The translations under genes and the position numbers were made by a program. From positions 80,830,532 to 80,894,531 of the forward strand of contig CM073591.1 in the NCBI GenBank assembly GCA_037074705.1: a stretch of DNA of 64,000 bases, read 5' to 3'. This stretch comes from Zhengitettix transpicula (taxonomy: Eukaryota > Arthropoda > Insecta > Orthoptera > Tetrigidae). A model generated the notes under the pieces. It searched no databases. It saw only the letters and a list, made by a program, of their open reading frames with translations, and had not been told where the DNA came from. Shown here piece after piece: positions 11,878 through 21,199 of this stretch (the stretch's first letter is position 1; the number at the start of each line of letters is the position of its first letter).

Positions 11878-12158
11878 TTACACCTAACCCCTCTCCTGCC
11901 ATAGGAAGGGCGTGGGACAATCACCAAATGCCCGACCTACCTGATGCAGGTTTTTATAGGGTTTTCCCTGCATTACTTTTAGACAAATTGCCGGGTAGGA
12001 CCCTTAAACCATAGCCCGGGGGCCCTAGTTAACCCTTGGCTACCTTCCCCTACCCTTCCGCATCCCACCTTTCAAATTCCTTCCTATGCTATTAAAGGGG
12101 AGTTGCCCAATGTGGATTACCCTCATGCAGCATGTTGCCCTAAAAAAAAGAAAAATAA
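11878..12158 (+). repeat. Repeat R, 5'-truncated copy
   Basis: The sequence is closely similar to the last ~280 bases of the R copies at 12173 and 37736: CTAACCCCTCTC, GGAAGGGCGTGGGACAA, GCCCGACCTACCTGATGCAG, ATAGCCCGGGGGCCCTAGTT and GCATGTTGCCC, then an A-rich tail with G and T interruptions. It starts abruptly at the CTAACCCC block and is followed 14 bases later by a full copy in the same orientation, giving a head-to-tail pair. No clear target-site duplication was found. Confidence 0.85.
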
Positions 12159-12172
12159 AGATGTATGTTCCT

Positions 12173-12693
12173 AAGGAAGCTGTCTGCGAGGGATGTTCTC
12201 TCGTAGGCAGAACCTTGTAGGAGAGACAGGAAGTGGCTACCTTTGGGGATGCCTTTTCCTCTCTCCATTTTTGAACTCAGTTTCCCACAAGCCGAGGCAC
12301 CTCGGCCTGTTTTGAGAGGTGTATGTTCCGGGGTCACAGACCTTGGGCATACGGTAAGAGTTGTCCGCTATTCCTATTGGAATAGTCGGCCTGCTGCCTT
12401 CTAAACCGGTCAAGGCACGGCGAGGGGAAAGCTGCGACATCACAGCTAACCCCTCTCCCGCCATCGGAAGGGCCCGAACTACCTGATGCAGGTTTTTCTA
12501 GGGTTTTCCCTGCATCACTTTATGGCGAATTGTCGGGTAGGATCCTTAAACCATAGCCCGGGGGCGCTAGTTAACCCTTGGCTACCTTCCTCTACCCTTC
12601 CTCATCCCCCTTTCAAATCCCTTCCTATGCTATTAAAGGGGAGGTGCCACCATGTGAATTACTCTCATGTAGCATGTTACCCAAAAAAAAAAA
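12173..12693 (+). repeat. Repeat R, full-length-looking copy (~520 bp, poly-A end)
   Basis: This copy starts at the same AAGGAAGC position as the one at 37736, arguing for a true 5' end rather than random truncation. The order is a 5' hairpin region (12184-12210), GGGGATGCC, a CTCGGCCTGTTTTGAGAG block, a CTATTCC-TATT-GGAATAG hairpin (12368-12385), AACCGGTCAAGGCACGGCG, the CTAACCCC block and the 3' block ending in ATGTTACCC plus A11. No pol III A/B boxes were seen. It is a short retroposed element, either a SINE-like family or the 3' part of an unidentified LINE. Confidence 0.85.
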
Positions 12694-12699
12694 GAATCG

Positions 12700-13798
12700 T
12701 TATTTTGTTTTCGATTCCAAATGAAATATAAAATTTTTCCTTGTTTTTTCCGTTAATGCCAATTAGTATATTACATAAAAATTGCTCCTGTACCCTTTTC
12801 CTTTTTTTTGTAATAATTTTTGTAAATTTTGTAATTTCGCAATGATTCTGTTTCCTTCGTGCAACACTCGCCTAAAGCTCCTATTTAACTATTTTAAACC
12901 TTCATAAACAACTACAGTAAATGTGTGTGTAAGGTAACTCTAAAAATAGTTTAAATATTAGTATTAATTATTATTATGCATCTGAATTCGGTTGTGTGTG
13001 TGCTTTAAATATAATTATGATTTCTGTATAAATTTTAATACGCAAAGAAAATCCTGTCTCGATCAGGATAAACTGTTATCTTAGTCAGCGTGATCACCAG
13101 ATATATCCCCCATCATGGGCGATTATGCGACGACACATCCAGCGACATCCTCATCCAGAGCGGCCTGTTGTTGACTTGACTGAGAAATTACGACACCTGT
13201 ACGCCACAATGCATAAACCTTTGTATGCTTAGTATCAAAATCGGGACTACAGCTTTTATTAATCTGCCACCACTTTACGTTTGAAACGGTTTTCCTCGCG
13301 TAGGTCTGTAATCTTGAAATTATAACCGAAACAAATTCTTTGATTTAATTTCATTTCTCTAAACTAATTTCTTCTTAGTGTTGGGATTTCATCTTCCACT
13401 GGTATATATGTACATATATATTAAATTAAATTTTAATCTTAGTTTGACAACAATGGTCTAATATATTTTCTACAGCATTCGTTATTCCGGACGAAATAAA
13501 AAATTTAGATATACAAACTTTAATAATGAGATATAAATGTTTTATTAATTAATGGAGAATATTACTCGCTAAAGCACTTTGTAGATAGAAAGGACAAATT
13601 GGATCCTCTTTAATAAAATAGTTTTCTTGCATCTTATTAAATACTGCTATTATTTTACAATTATAATCTTGTAGGATTTAACTGCAGACTTATTTTATTT
13701 TTCATGTTCTACGGAGATCGAAGTAAGATTTGTTGCTAAAAATTCCGTCGAATGAAAATTGAAGATTAACATAGTTATTTCTTTAATCACTGTTATAT
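12700..13798. other. AT-rich interval, possible LINE 3' UTR remains
   Basis: This stretch is T-rich on the plus strand and contains no long frame. The last part could belong to the same LINE-like tail that continues to the right of the mariner insertion (15083-15240), but I could not establish this. The 13080-13290 patch is somewhat GC-richer and unrecognised. Confidence 0.3.
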
Positions 13799-13800
13799 TA

Positions 13801-13831
13801 CGAGGGTGAATAAAATATAAACAAGACTTTT
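13801..13831 (+). repeat. mariner left terminal inverted repeat
   Basis: Begins CGAGGGTGAATAAAATATAA and ends AGACTTTT. It pairs with 15050-15080, with 29 of 31 positions identical. It lies downstream of the transposase stop codon, so it is the 3' end relative to the gene. Confidence 0.95.
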
Positions 13832-13875
13832 TTTAAAATATTTATTTTGATTTTAAACGCACAAACAATCATAGC

Positions 13876-14926
13876 TTATTTTTCTACATAATCTCCTGAT
13901 TTATAAACACATTTTTCCCAGCGTATAGGTAATTTTTTAATTCCTTCCACGTAAAAAGAGTCAGGTCGTGTTTGTAGCCAATTGCGCACATATGCTTCAA
14001 CCTCATTATCGCTGTGGAATTTTTGCCCTCCCAAAGCTTCCTTGAGAGGACCAAAGACATGGAAGACGCAGGGAGACAGGTCTGGACTGTATGGAGGGTG
14101 TTCCAGTGTCTCCCAACCCAGTTGCTCCAATTTTTGTACGGTCAGGGCTGCTGTATGGGGGCGAGCATTGTCATGGAGGAGAATCACTTTTCTCATCGGC
14201 AGGTCTCGTCTTTTGCGGCGATATGCAAGTCTGACCTCAGTCAAAATTTCGCAGTAGTATGCCGCATTAATTGTTCTGCGCTCATGCAAAAAAACAAGGT
14301 GCAGCAGGCCACGCTGGTCAAAAAAAACGGTAGCCAAAACCTTGCCAGCCGATAATCGTGACTTGGCTTTCACTGGTCCGGTTTCTCCTTTCTTCCTCCA
14401 CTCCATACTCGCTTGTTTCGACTCAGGGGTGTAGTGATGAACCCACGTTTCATCACAGGTGACAATGTGAGAAAGAAATGGGTCTCCATCTTCCCGAAAT
14501 CGTGCAAGAAGGCGCTCACACACTTGAAAACGATTCAGTTTCTGGTCAACTGTGAGAAGGCGAGGAACCCATCTGGCACACACCTTGCGATACCCTAGCT
14601 CCTGTGAGAGTATAGAGTAAGTGCTCCCATAACTTATTACAACCTCAATTGCAATATCCGAAGTTGTTAGACGCCTATCACCTTCAACAAGTTGACGAAC
14701 ACTGTCGATGTTGCCCGCTGAAATGCTGGTGCGGGGTCTGCGGTCATGGCTCTCATTTTCAACACGTTCACGGCCCTCCACGAACTGCTCTAGCTCGCGA
14801 CAGCGTCTCTTCCCCGAACTGTGCAGTCAATCTTCTCAAGATTTCGGCCGGTTTTACACCTTCTGCAGCTAAAAACTTGATAACAATACGTTGCGCAATA
14901 GAGGGAGGTACCTCCAGCTCGGACAT
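13876..14926 (-). pseudogene. mariner transposase pseudogene
   Basis: This is a DNA cut-and-paste transposase of the mariner family (nuclear, acts on the TIRs). It reads from ATG at 14926 with an N-terminal DNA-binding helical region (PPSIAQRIVIKFLAAEGVKP, ILRRLTAQFG). The frame breaks near 14788, reaching a stop at 14768-14770, and the rest continues in another frame from about 14790 to the stop at 13876. The second frame holds the WVPRLL linker (family WVPHxL), the first catalytic Asp in CDETWVHHY, the second in LLHDNARPHTA, and YSPDLSPCVFHVF. In the family the third Asp lies 34 residues after the second; here that codon (14065-14067) reads Val, one base from Asp. About six codons appear lost at the break. 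Total length is otherwise near the usual ~345 residues. The gene is therefore dead twice over. Confidence 0.93.
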
Positions 14927-15049
14927 CGTAACGATGGACACTGAGCAAGTCTATGATGATGAGTCACGTACTTCCCCCACTCCTGACAAACCAACCCAAC
15001 AGCCAATAACAGCGGAACGTTCTTCCATCACTATTGCGCGCGCAGGTCC

Positions 15050-15080
15050 AAAAGTCTCGTTTATATTTGATTCACCCTCG
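15050..15080 (-). repeat. mariner right terminal inverted repeat
   Basis: The reverse complement begins CGAGGGTGAATCAAATATAA and ends CGAGACTTTT. It matches the left repeat at all but two of 31 positions. It lies about 120 bases upstream of the transposase start codon. Confidence 0.95.
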
Positions 15081-15082
15081 TA

Positions 15083-15240
15083 TTATCTTTAACGTAATTT
15101 TATATTATATATTTTTTGTAAAGAACAATGTTTGATTTTTGAAGTTTGTAATTGTAATATTTTGTTCTTTTTTTGTAATCTTATATTATGACGTATCCTG
15201 TTTCTCATGGAATGAATAATAAATCTAAATCTAAAACAAC
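15083..15240 (+). repeat. LINE-like 3' tail fragment next to mariner
   Basis: T-rich sequence leads to CCTGTTTCTCATGGAATGAA, then ATAATAAATCTAAATCTAAA. This ending matches the tails at 1665 and 51410. It begins right at the TA duplication of the mariner, so the element probably landed inside this LINE-like 3' UTR, separating it from sequence left of 13799. Confidence 0.45.
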
Positions 15241-16298
15241 TCTCCAACATAATAATGTATTACGGATGCTCAGAATATCAAATTTTTTAGTTGGATTCCT
15301 TGGTCCATCGGATGACTTCTTTTCTAGCAATGGGACATGGGATTGTCATTTTATATTTCTTATATATTCTGCAATGCTCGTAAATTTTCCATTCCTTTTG
15401 AAGTAGTCTTCGCCGACACATCTTACATAATTCCATACGACATGATTTTTTTTGTATATTTGTGCAATTTCTCGCCAAAGTTTGATTTCTGTATAAAAAA
15501 GTTTTGTGAGAATTTGTCATCATTTGTTATATTTCGCTCAATCTTAAAAGCAGATTTTATTTAGTATTGAAGGCATGCAGTAGCGCCAGAAAATTACACA
15601 AATTAGTATACTGTTTTTTAGTTTAATTGTACTACGAATTAATGATGTTAGACACTGGTTATAAAATAATAACGACAAATTAGTTCACGCTGAGGTAAGA
15701 CATATAACTCAGTGCAACAAAATAATATTTTTTTTTAGCTTGAAAAAGAAATTTATTTGCTCTGAAAATTTTCGCAGATTATTTGAATTTATATTCCGCG
15801 TATTTCACTGTTTGCCGTACAACCAAAGTTTACTCCATGCTAGCTGATTTTAACTTGACAAATACACGCGTATGCTTACTCGTATAATTTAATATAAGAG
15901 TTCAACTACACTCACTCTTCAAACACAACTGACATAATTAATAATATGCAACACGTTTGAAGTTGAACAAAATATTATTCGATGCAGTTTGATCAGACGC
16001 CATCCTTACAGAATTATTGACGGTTTCCTCGGAATTAAATGACCGTATCGAATACACTGTTACGTCCGGAAGGGGGAACCTTTTATGCTAAGGTAATTTT
16101 GGTGAGATTTCAGCTTGGAATACCAGATTCTAGTTATGTAAGCAAATTTTCTTACTTGATGACTTTTATTTTCGTGTGCGTGTGTTTAGAGAGCGGTGTG
16201 TAAATTTGTTTTGAAGTGTTTCATTTGGAGGTTAAATATAATTAGATAAATAAGTAGCCAATTACAGACAAAAGTAAGTGATGAAATAATTACCATAC
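15241..16298. other. AT-rich non-coding interval
   Basis: Overlapping open frames at 15287-15564 on both strands match nothing known and probably result from low stop density. No RNA gene or element was recognised. Confidence 0.4.
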
Positions 16299-16419
16299 AA
16301 CGTTTCTGCCATCCTTGTGACTTTCGTCAGGTGACTCAAAATCGCATGAGCCGTTGTAAAACGCCACATTGTTGGAAACCTAAGAACTCTTCCAACAGAA
16401 AATTCACCGTAAAAACCTA
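16299..16419. repeat. Family H hairpin repeat, copy 1 (degenerate)
   Basis: The reverse complement of 16299-16334 reads CACCTGACGAAAGTCACAAG then GATGGCAGAAACG, a version of the family's CTGAAGATG...CGAAACG core. To the right are TTGGAAACC and AGAACTCTTCC, then ATTCACCGTAAAAACCT (about 16402), the same terminal motif seen at the other copies. The left part is also close to the locus at 48863 (CTTTCGTCAGGTGA then AAAATCG). Confidence 0.5.
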
Positions 16420-16511
16420 AGGAAATTAATAGATTTAATGTTGATTATGTAGATAAATGTGGAAGCCGAAAGAATCTGGAAACGTGACATAACATAGCCA
16501 TATGTTATCAA

Positions 16512-16665
16512 GACTCGAGGTTTTCCCCGGTGAATTGCAAGAATAATTTCTCTCGGCTTTCCAACCGGGCTTTAAATATAATTTTTCAGTCTGAAGGAGA
16601 TACGGATACCAGTCGTCGAAACGATTACATGTACAACCCAGTTGGAAAGCCGAGAGAAATTCATT
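16512..16665. repeat. Family H hairpin repeat, copy 2
   Basis: Outer inverted arms are AATTTCTCTCGGCTTTCCAA (16545-16564) and its near-perfect complement TTGGAAAGCCGAGAGAAATT at 16642-16661. Beyond the left arm lies TTTTCCCCGGTGAATT (16521), the complement of the terminal motif found beside the arms at 34561 and 50607. Between the arms sits CTGAAGGAGATACGG...GTCGTCGAAACG (16591-16623). The arms could form a long stem. No coding capacity is evident. Confidence 0.65.
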
Positions 16666-16669
16666 TAGC

Positions 16670-18780
16670 TATATGTTACCATACATGAATACTAATACAT
16701 GCGACTGTCAATTAGATACATTTTTTTTAAAAAAATACCGTTATGTTACTAAAAATTTTCCTACTAACACCTTAGATATTCAAATGTTTTTCATTTTACT
16801 CAATTTTTGTTTTCAAAAGTTATTTTTGTTATATCGAAACTATAAAACTGTCTGATGTTGTAATATTTTTTATATAACCTTAATTATACCTAGTTTACTT
16901 TAAAATTCATATATAAAAGTCGATTAATAATTTAATGATAAAAAGCACGTTATTCCCCGGCGATAGGGTAAATCCCGTCGATGGTTAATGGGAGCAAGTC
17001 ACTGAACCAACGGAGCTCATTCCAATACGAATTTACAAAAGTTATACAATTATAAGGGACTTATATTTTTATTGAAGGATTAATATGATCATGATCCTCA
17101 GACCCAACTGTTTTTGGTTTTTTAAATTGGTCGAAATAGATACACTTTTGTTTCTGAAAATTTGGGTACGATGCTTTCTTTTCCTAGCAGAAAATGAAAA
17201 TAATTCTTCAGGAAACTCTAAGAAATTATCTTAATAGGGGAATCTGTATGTTTTAGATTAAAAGAAGAGGAAAGCTCAATGAACTGTTTATTGCAATTTT
17301 TTAAAAATATTTTAATTATATTAGATCTGCCCATTCTTAAAAATTAAATACTTAATTTAAGTGTATACTAGTTTAAAGATTTCTGTGGTGGGCGCTGATT
17401 TTGTGAACATAATTATGATGTTTGGCAAAAGAAACAACCTGAATACTTAAAGAAAATTGTCTTATCTCTAACCTACGAGTTCGGGAGCGAGAACTGGAAA
17501 TCCGACCTCAGTATTTGCCGATTACAATAGTATAAACATGTAATTTAATACAGTTTGTTAATGGAAACGTCAAATCAACACCTGGCTTGAAAGTTGCGAC
17601 AGTACTTATTGAAGTTTAATTTTCCAGTAAAACACCGCAGTTAAAGTTGGTCAACGCGGGGAGAGGATATTTTTAGAAGAAAATTACGAGAGTATTTAAT
17701 TTTTTTTGCTAAAGATGTCGACGCCGGGACGAGAAAATTTCGTGGTGAGAACCGTAACGCAATTGTCAGTTACAGCCCCGCAACGTTTTGTAATTTCGTG
17801 GGATTGGTTTCTATCCTTTGGAACATCTCACGTACAGTATATTACCAGATATCTACAACAGTCAGTGTTAACTGAATATACGAATTCACTACAATTTTAC
17901 GGAATCGTCAGAGAACAGTACATAAAAATTATGAATTCTATATTAATCTTTCACGGTCGTTTGTACATTGTTTACATTCACCATGGATTCGACAAAACCC
18001 GATGAATTTTTCTTATTTAATAAGGATTTTTAAAATGAGTGTGCTTAGAGGACCACACGCCCGAAGAGAAAATTAACATCAAACTGGCAATTTATAAATT
18101 AATATACTGAATTATGGCGAATTAATTCAGAGAAAAATATTAAACGAGTTGATTAATAAAAACTACATTTAGTTATTACAATTGAGAAATATCCCAATTT
18201 CAGCCTCAATATCGAGAATTGCATATAATAAAGGAAAGGAGGTAATTGAATTTAATATTTAATAAATTACATTTAAAATGAAAAATTTTAGAAAAGATAT
18301 AGAAAAAAAGTTTTATCCCGAAATTTTTATCAGCTTCAGGTTTTACTATATTATTCATAAGCAAAAATGTATGATAAATACGTTGTATTTTTTTTGTAGC
18401 TGCCAGATATATATTAAAAATAAAAAATATCACAAATCCTCCAAAATTTTTTAATTAATAATAGAATGATAATTTAAATATAATGAACAAAATTTAGACA
18501 TTTCACAAAGTTGATTAGTTGATTAGTAAATTATTAATTAAAAAATAATTGTTATTAATTTAAATTTTTTTCCTTTTACTATGAAATCAACTAAAGAATT
18601 TATATTTTCATTTCTGTCTTTAGTTACACGAAATAGATAATATTTCTTACGACAGATAACCAGCGTTGCCTTTTCGGTGCATAGAATTTGTATATTTATT
18701 TAATCAATATGGAGTAGAATAAGAAATTTATTTAGTCGTATTATTGTTTGTTTTGTGAATAGCATGTTTCATTTCTGGGG
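16670..18780. other. AT-rich non-coding interval
   Basis: No recognised features. A plus-strand frame at 17706-18005 (99 codons) follows a T-rich tract ending in AG, so a cryptic exon is conceivable. However, its sequence has no recognisable domain and the second half is low in information. Confidence 0.35.
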
Positions 18781-19150
18781 GAACTAATCCCCGAACCCCA
18801 CGTTTTGATAATTCGTGCCCACAGTATACGATGATACGCCACGTTGATTTCAAAGCTTCGCGTGGTATTGGCAGTCCAGAATATCATATTCACCGTCTGA
18901 CGTCAGCCAACTTCGATATTGCCGTATTCAGTTCGAGTTCTAAACACTTCCCTCTTCCCCTAGCAATCTCTCCTTCTTGTCGGGACATTAAACTCTTCTC
19001 AATGTCAGCGATGGCGGTAGAGGGGGGGGGGGAAAGCCGACATTCAATTCTCAGACTAAACAGCTGCCTACGCAAAGTTATTACTTCATTTTCTGGTTTC
19101 TTCTTCCCACATAAACTGCAATGATTCGCAAGAATAGCGCTTATCATATT
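18781..19150. other. GC-richer patch with palindromic CRE motif and G-run
   Basis: This is a moderately GC-rich block in AT-rich surroundings. It contains the palindrome TGACGTCA (18898-18905), the consensus site of CREB/ATF bZIP factors, and a run of G near 19021-19030. The two strands carry overlapping open frames (97 and 87 codons), which match nothing known. It could be regulatory, or an old repeat. Confidence 0.3.
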
Positions 19151-19544
19151 CAACGAACTTATTTAATGGTCTCCTTTAATGGTCCCGCGGTAAAATGTGC
19201 GATCGAGATTTGGATCCGAGGGTCTTGATCCGGTTCTGCTATTTAAATGAAATGGTAAAATGCTTTCTCGTCGAGATGAGGTTGCTATCGATGACATCAA
19301 AATTTAAATTAATGCAAATATTTCGTTAGCACGATCAGAGCTACCGAGTGGTACAATGTCTGAATATAGCAGAAATCCAATATACTGATTATATAAGTGA
19401 CGTAATAATGCTTTATAGTAGGTCTAATTTCACATTCTGTTACAGACCGTTTGCTATCAGGACACAGAATGACAATCGTACGCAAATAATACCAATAGCA
19501 TAGAATAATGAAATTGGTTCCGAATCTATGGCGTTTGTAAATTG

Positions 19545-19848
19545 ATTTTTTTAGGGCAACAGGCTACATGAGGGTAATCCACGTTGGGCAACTCCCCTTT
19601 AATAGCATCGCAAGGGATTTGAAAGGGGGGATGCGGAAGGGTAGAGGAAGGTAGCCAAGTGTTAACTAGGGCCCCCGGGCTATATTTTAAGGATCCAACC
19701 CCGCATTCACCTAAAGAAATGCAGGGGAAAACACTAGAAAAATCTGCATCAGGTAGGTCGGGCATTGGGTACTTGTCCCACGCCCTTCTGCTAGCGGGAG
19801 AGGAGTTTGCTGTGGGGACGCAGCATTCCCTTCTCCATGCCATCCCCA
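19545..19848 (-). repeat. Repeat R, inverted 5'-truncated copy
   Basis: The reverse complement aligns with the last ~300 bases of R: it reads through the AGCTAACC-like block, CCCGACCTACCTGATGCAG, the GGGGGCCCTAGTTAACAC block and CAACAGGCTACATGAGG (here on the plus strand), and ends in an A-rich tail (T-run on the plus strand at 19547). The 5' truncation point, near 19848, coincides with where LINE-homologous sequence begins. One insertion therefore abuts or interrupts the other. Confidence 0.8.
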
Positions 19849-20897
19849 ACATATACCACAATACTACATCTAATCTCCCTCCATGGAAGTTTATCGACCT
19901 ACAAATAGATACCTCATTGACCTTGATTCCCAAGAAGATCGTTAGGGAAAGTGCTACAGGTTACCTCGATGCGCTATAAAGAAGCATGGAAACCCTACAT
20001 TGGTTTACACAGATACCTCAAAAACGGAAGTAGGCACTACCTGTGCGGTGATTCTTCCCAACTTCAACAGGAAAATAGCCATCCATAATTCTACTTCTAG
20101 CACCACCGCTGAAACCTTCGCCATAGCAATGACAGTTGAATACTGTCTGGAATCTTCAATCAACAGAATTATGATCCTAACATACTCTTTGCAATCACTA
20201 AAGCACTTACGAGACCCTAAAATAAGGAATGGCACCATCAACGCCATCAGAGACCTACATCTCTGCAGTTCGCGAGGGAAATCCGTGCAGCTTGTCTGGA
20301 TCCCGGCTCATGCGGGCATCGCAGGGAAAACGAGGAGGTGGACGCACTGGCGGCCACTGCACAAGAAGATCTACCATTGTTCGAAGCCCCTACCTGTACA
20401 GCCTTGGAATGTACAGGAAAAGTGGAGGGTAGCTGGCAGGACACGAGGAGAGGAGGAAATAACGGCTTCTTCCATCAGAACCTGCAAACATCAGCAACCT
20501 CAACAACATCTCAAGAAACCAACAAATAATAGTCTCCAGAATTATAACTTTGCACACCCAACTCACACACGAATATCTTTTTTCCAGAACAGAACAGCCC
20601 ACCTGTGATGTATGTGATCAAGCCCTCAACGTCCAGCATATTTTATTTGAATGCACAAAATATGAGGATATACGTAGGAGGACTTTAGCCGAGTTCTCTG
20701 GAGAAGACTTCTGCATACACACCACGGCGATCAAGAGCCTCCTGGAGTTCGTCTCCGACGCAAAACTGACATCCGCTATTTGAAATGTTGTTCACAATTG
20801 GAAATTTTCTAACCTGCTGTAACTTAATTATGTAAATACTTTTAGAGGGTCGCCAATAACCAACAGGTTGACGCAACCATAAATCAATTAAAAAAAG
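19849..20897 (+). mobile_element. 5'-truncated I-group LINE (RT tail, RNase H, CCHC) with A-rich 3' end
   Basis: This is the 3' part of a non-LTR retrotransposon: a stretch after the reverse transcriptase domain, an RNase H domain, a C-terminal CCHC knuckle, a stop at 20781-20783, a short 3' UTR and a final A-rich AATTAAAAAAAGG near 20890. The endonuclease and RT domains are absent, as expected for aborted reverse transcription. An RNase H followed by a CCHC motif of this spacing points to the I/R1/LOA/Loner group rather than to CR1, L1 or RTE. The 5' boundary lies against the inverted R copy. No target-site duplication was identified. Confidence 0.85.
19863..20783 (+). pseudogene. LINE ORF2 C-terminal fragment: RNase H plus CCHC, broken
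   Basis: Three frames are needed. The first (to 19979) contains LPPWKFIDLQ, typical of the linker after RT. The second (from about 19980) carries RNase H: Asp in LVYTDTSK (codon 20012), Glu in AETFAI (20111), then ILTYSLQSL, where the family has Asp at the Tyr codon 20183, and WIPAHAGIAG. An A-run at 20327-20330 shifts the frame by two, after which NEEVDALA-like sequence supplies the last conserved Asp (20341). The third frame (from before 20550) has LTHEYLFSR and CDVCDQALNVQHILFEC (CX2CX7HX4C, 20604-20654). RNase H would have removed RNA from the cDNA hybrid during retrotransposition; with a lost catalytic Asp and frameshifts it cannot. Confidence 0.85.
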
Positions 20898-20949
20898 GTA
20901 ACAAAGTATCTAGGTATCTGGTCAATGGTGACGTGACTTCGGCGAAATT

Positions 20950-21190
20950 ATTAATCCGGCATTCTATTGTCGGAGTTAGGATGCCAAAGTCGAGATAACT
21001 TTCGCTCTAGGGACAGTCCGAATTCAGTTAGTCTACGCCCATATAGGTGTTCAGACTGTACATACACAAAGTATGAATATACGTCTGAAGATGAACAGAT
21101 GTTCCATTTTCGTTCGAAACGTTTATAATTACTCTCTTTAGCGCAAACCGTATTTGGTTTATTCCTTATATCTGCTGTTTTCACAATTCT
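20950..21190 (+). repeat. Possible family H-related locus
   Basis: A moderately GC-rich stretch ends in CTGAAGATGAACAG...GTTCGAAACG (21085-21122), where GAAC and GTTC can pair around a 13-base loop, the same layout as the core at the other H loci. The arms and terminal motif of H were not found, so membership is tentative. A 77-codon minus-strand frame here is not recognised. Confidence 0.35.
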
Positions 21191-21199
21191 TAGTTGTTT

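Larger units (their letters stand above)
13801..15080 (-). mobile_element. mariner (Tc1/mariner, DD34D type) transposon, complete ends, inactive
   Basis: The element is 1280 bp, bounded by 31-bp terminal inverted repeats that differ at two positions and flanked on both sides by TA (13799-13800 and 15081-15082), the target duplication of this superfamily. The transposase gene runs on the minus strand and occupies most of the interior, as in canonical ~1.3-kb mariners. Intact ends mean it could in principle be moved by a transposase supplied in trans, but its own gene is broken (see the pseudogene entry). It sits directly left of a LINE-like tail and may have inserted into it. Confidence 0.95.

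Noticed and set aside
13080..13215. A plus-strand reading with SPDISP, like the third motif of Tc1/mariner transposases
   Set aside because: A stop precedes it directly, the following residues do not fit the family and no other transposase motif is nearby.
13982..15092. Plus-strand open frames over the mariner
   Set aside because: Antisense shadows of the transposase gene.
17706..18005. Possible exon after a T-rich AG acceptor-like tract
   Set aside because: No recognisable domain and no clear donor site or partner exon; kept only as a remark.
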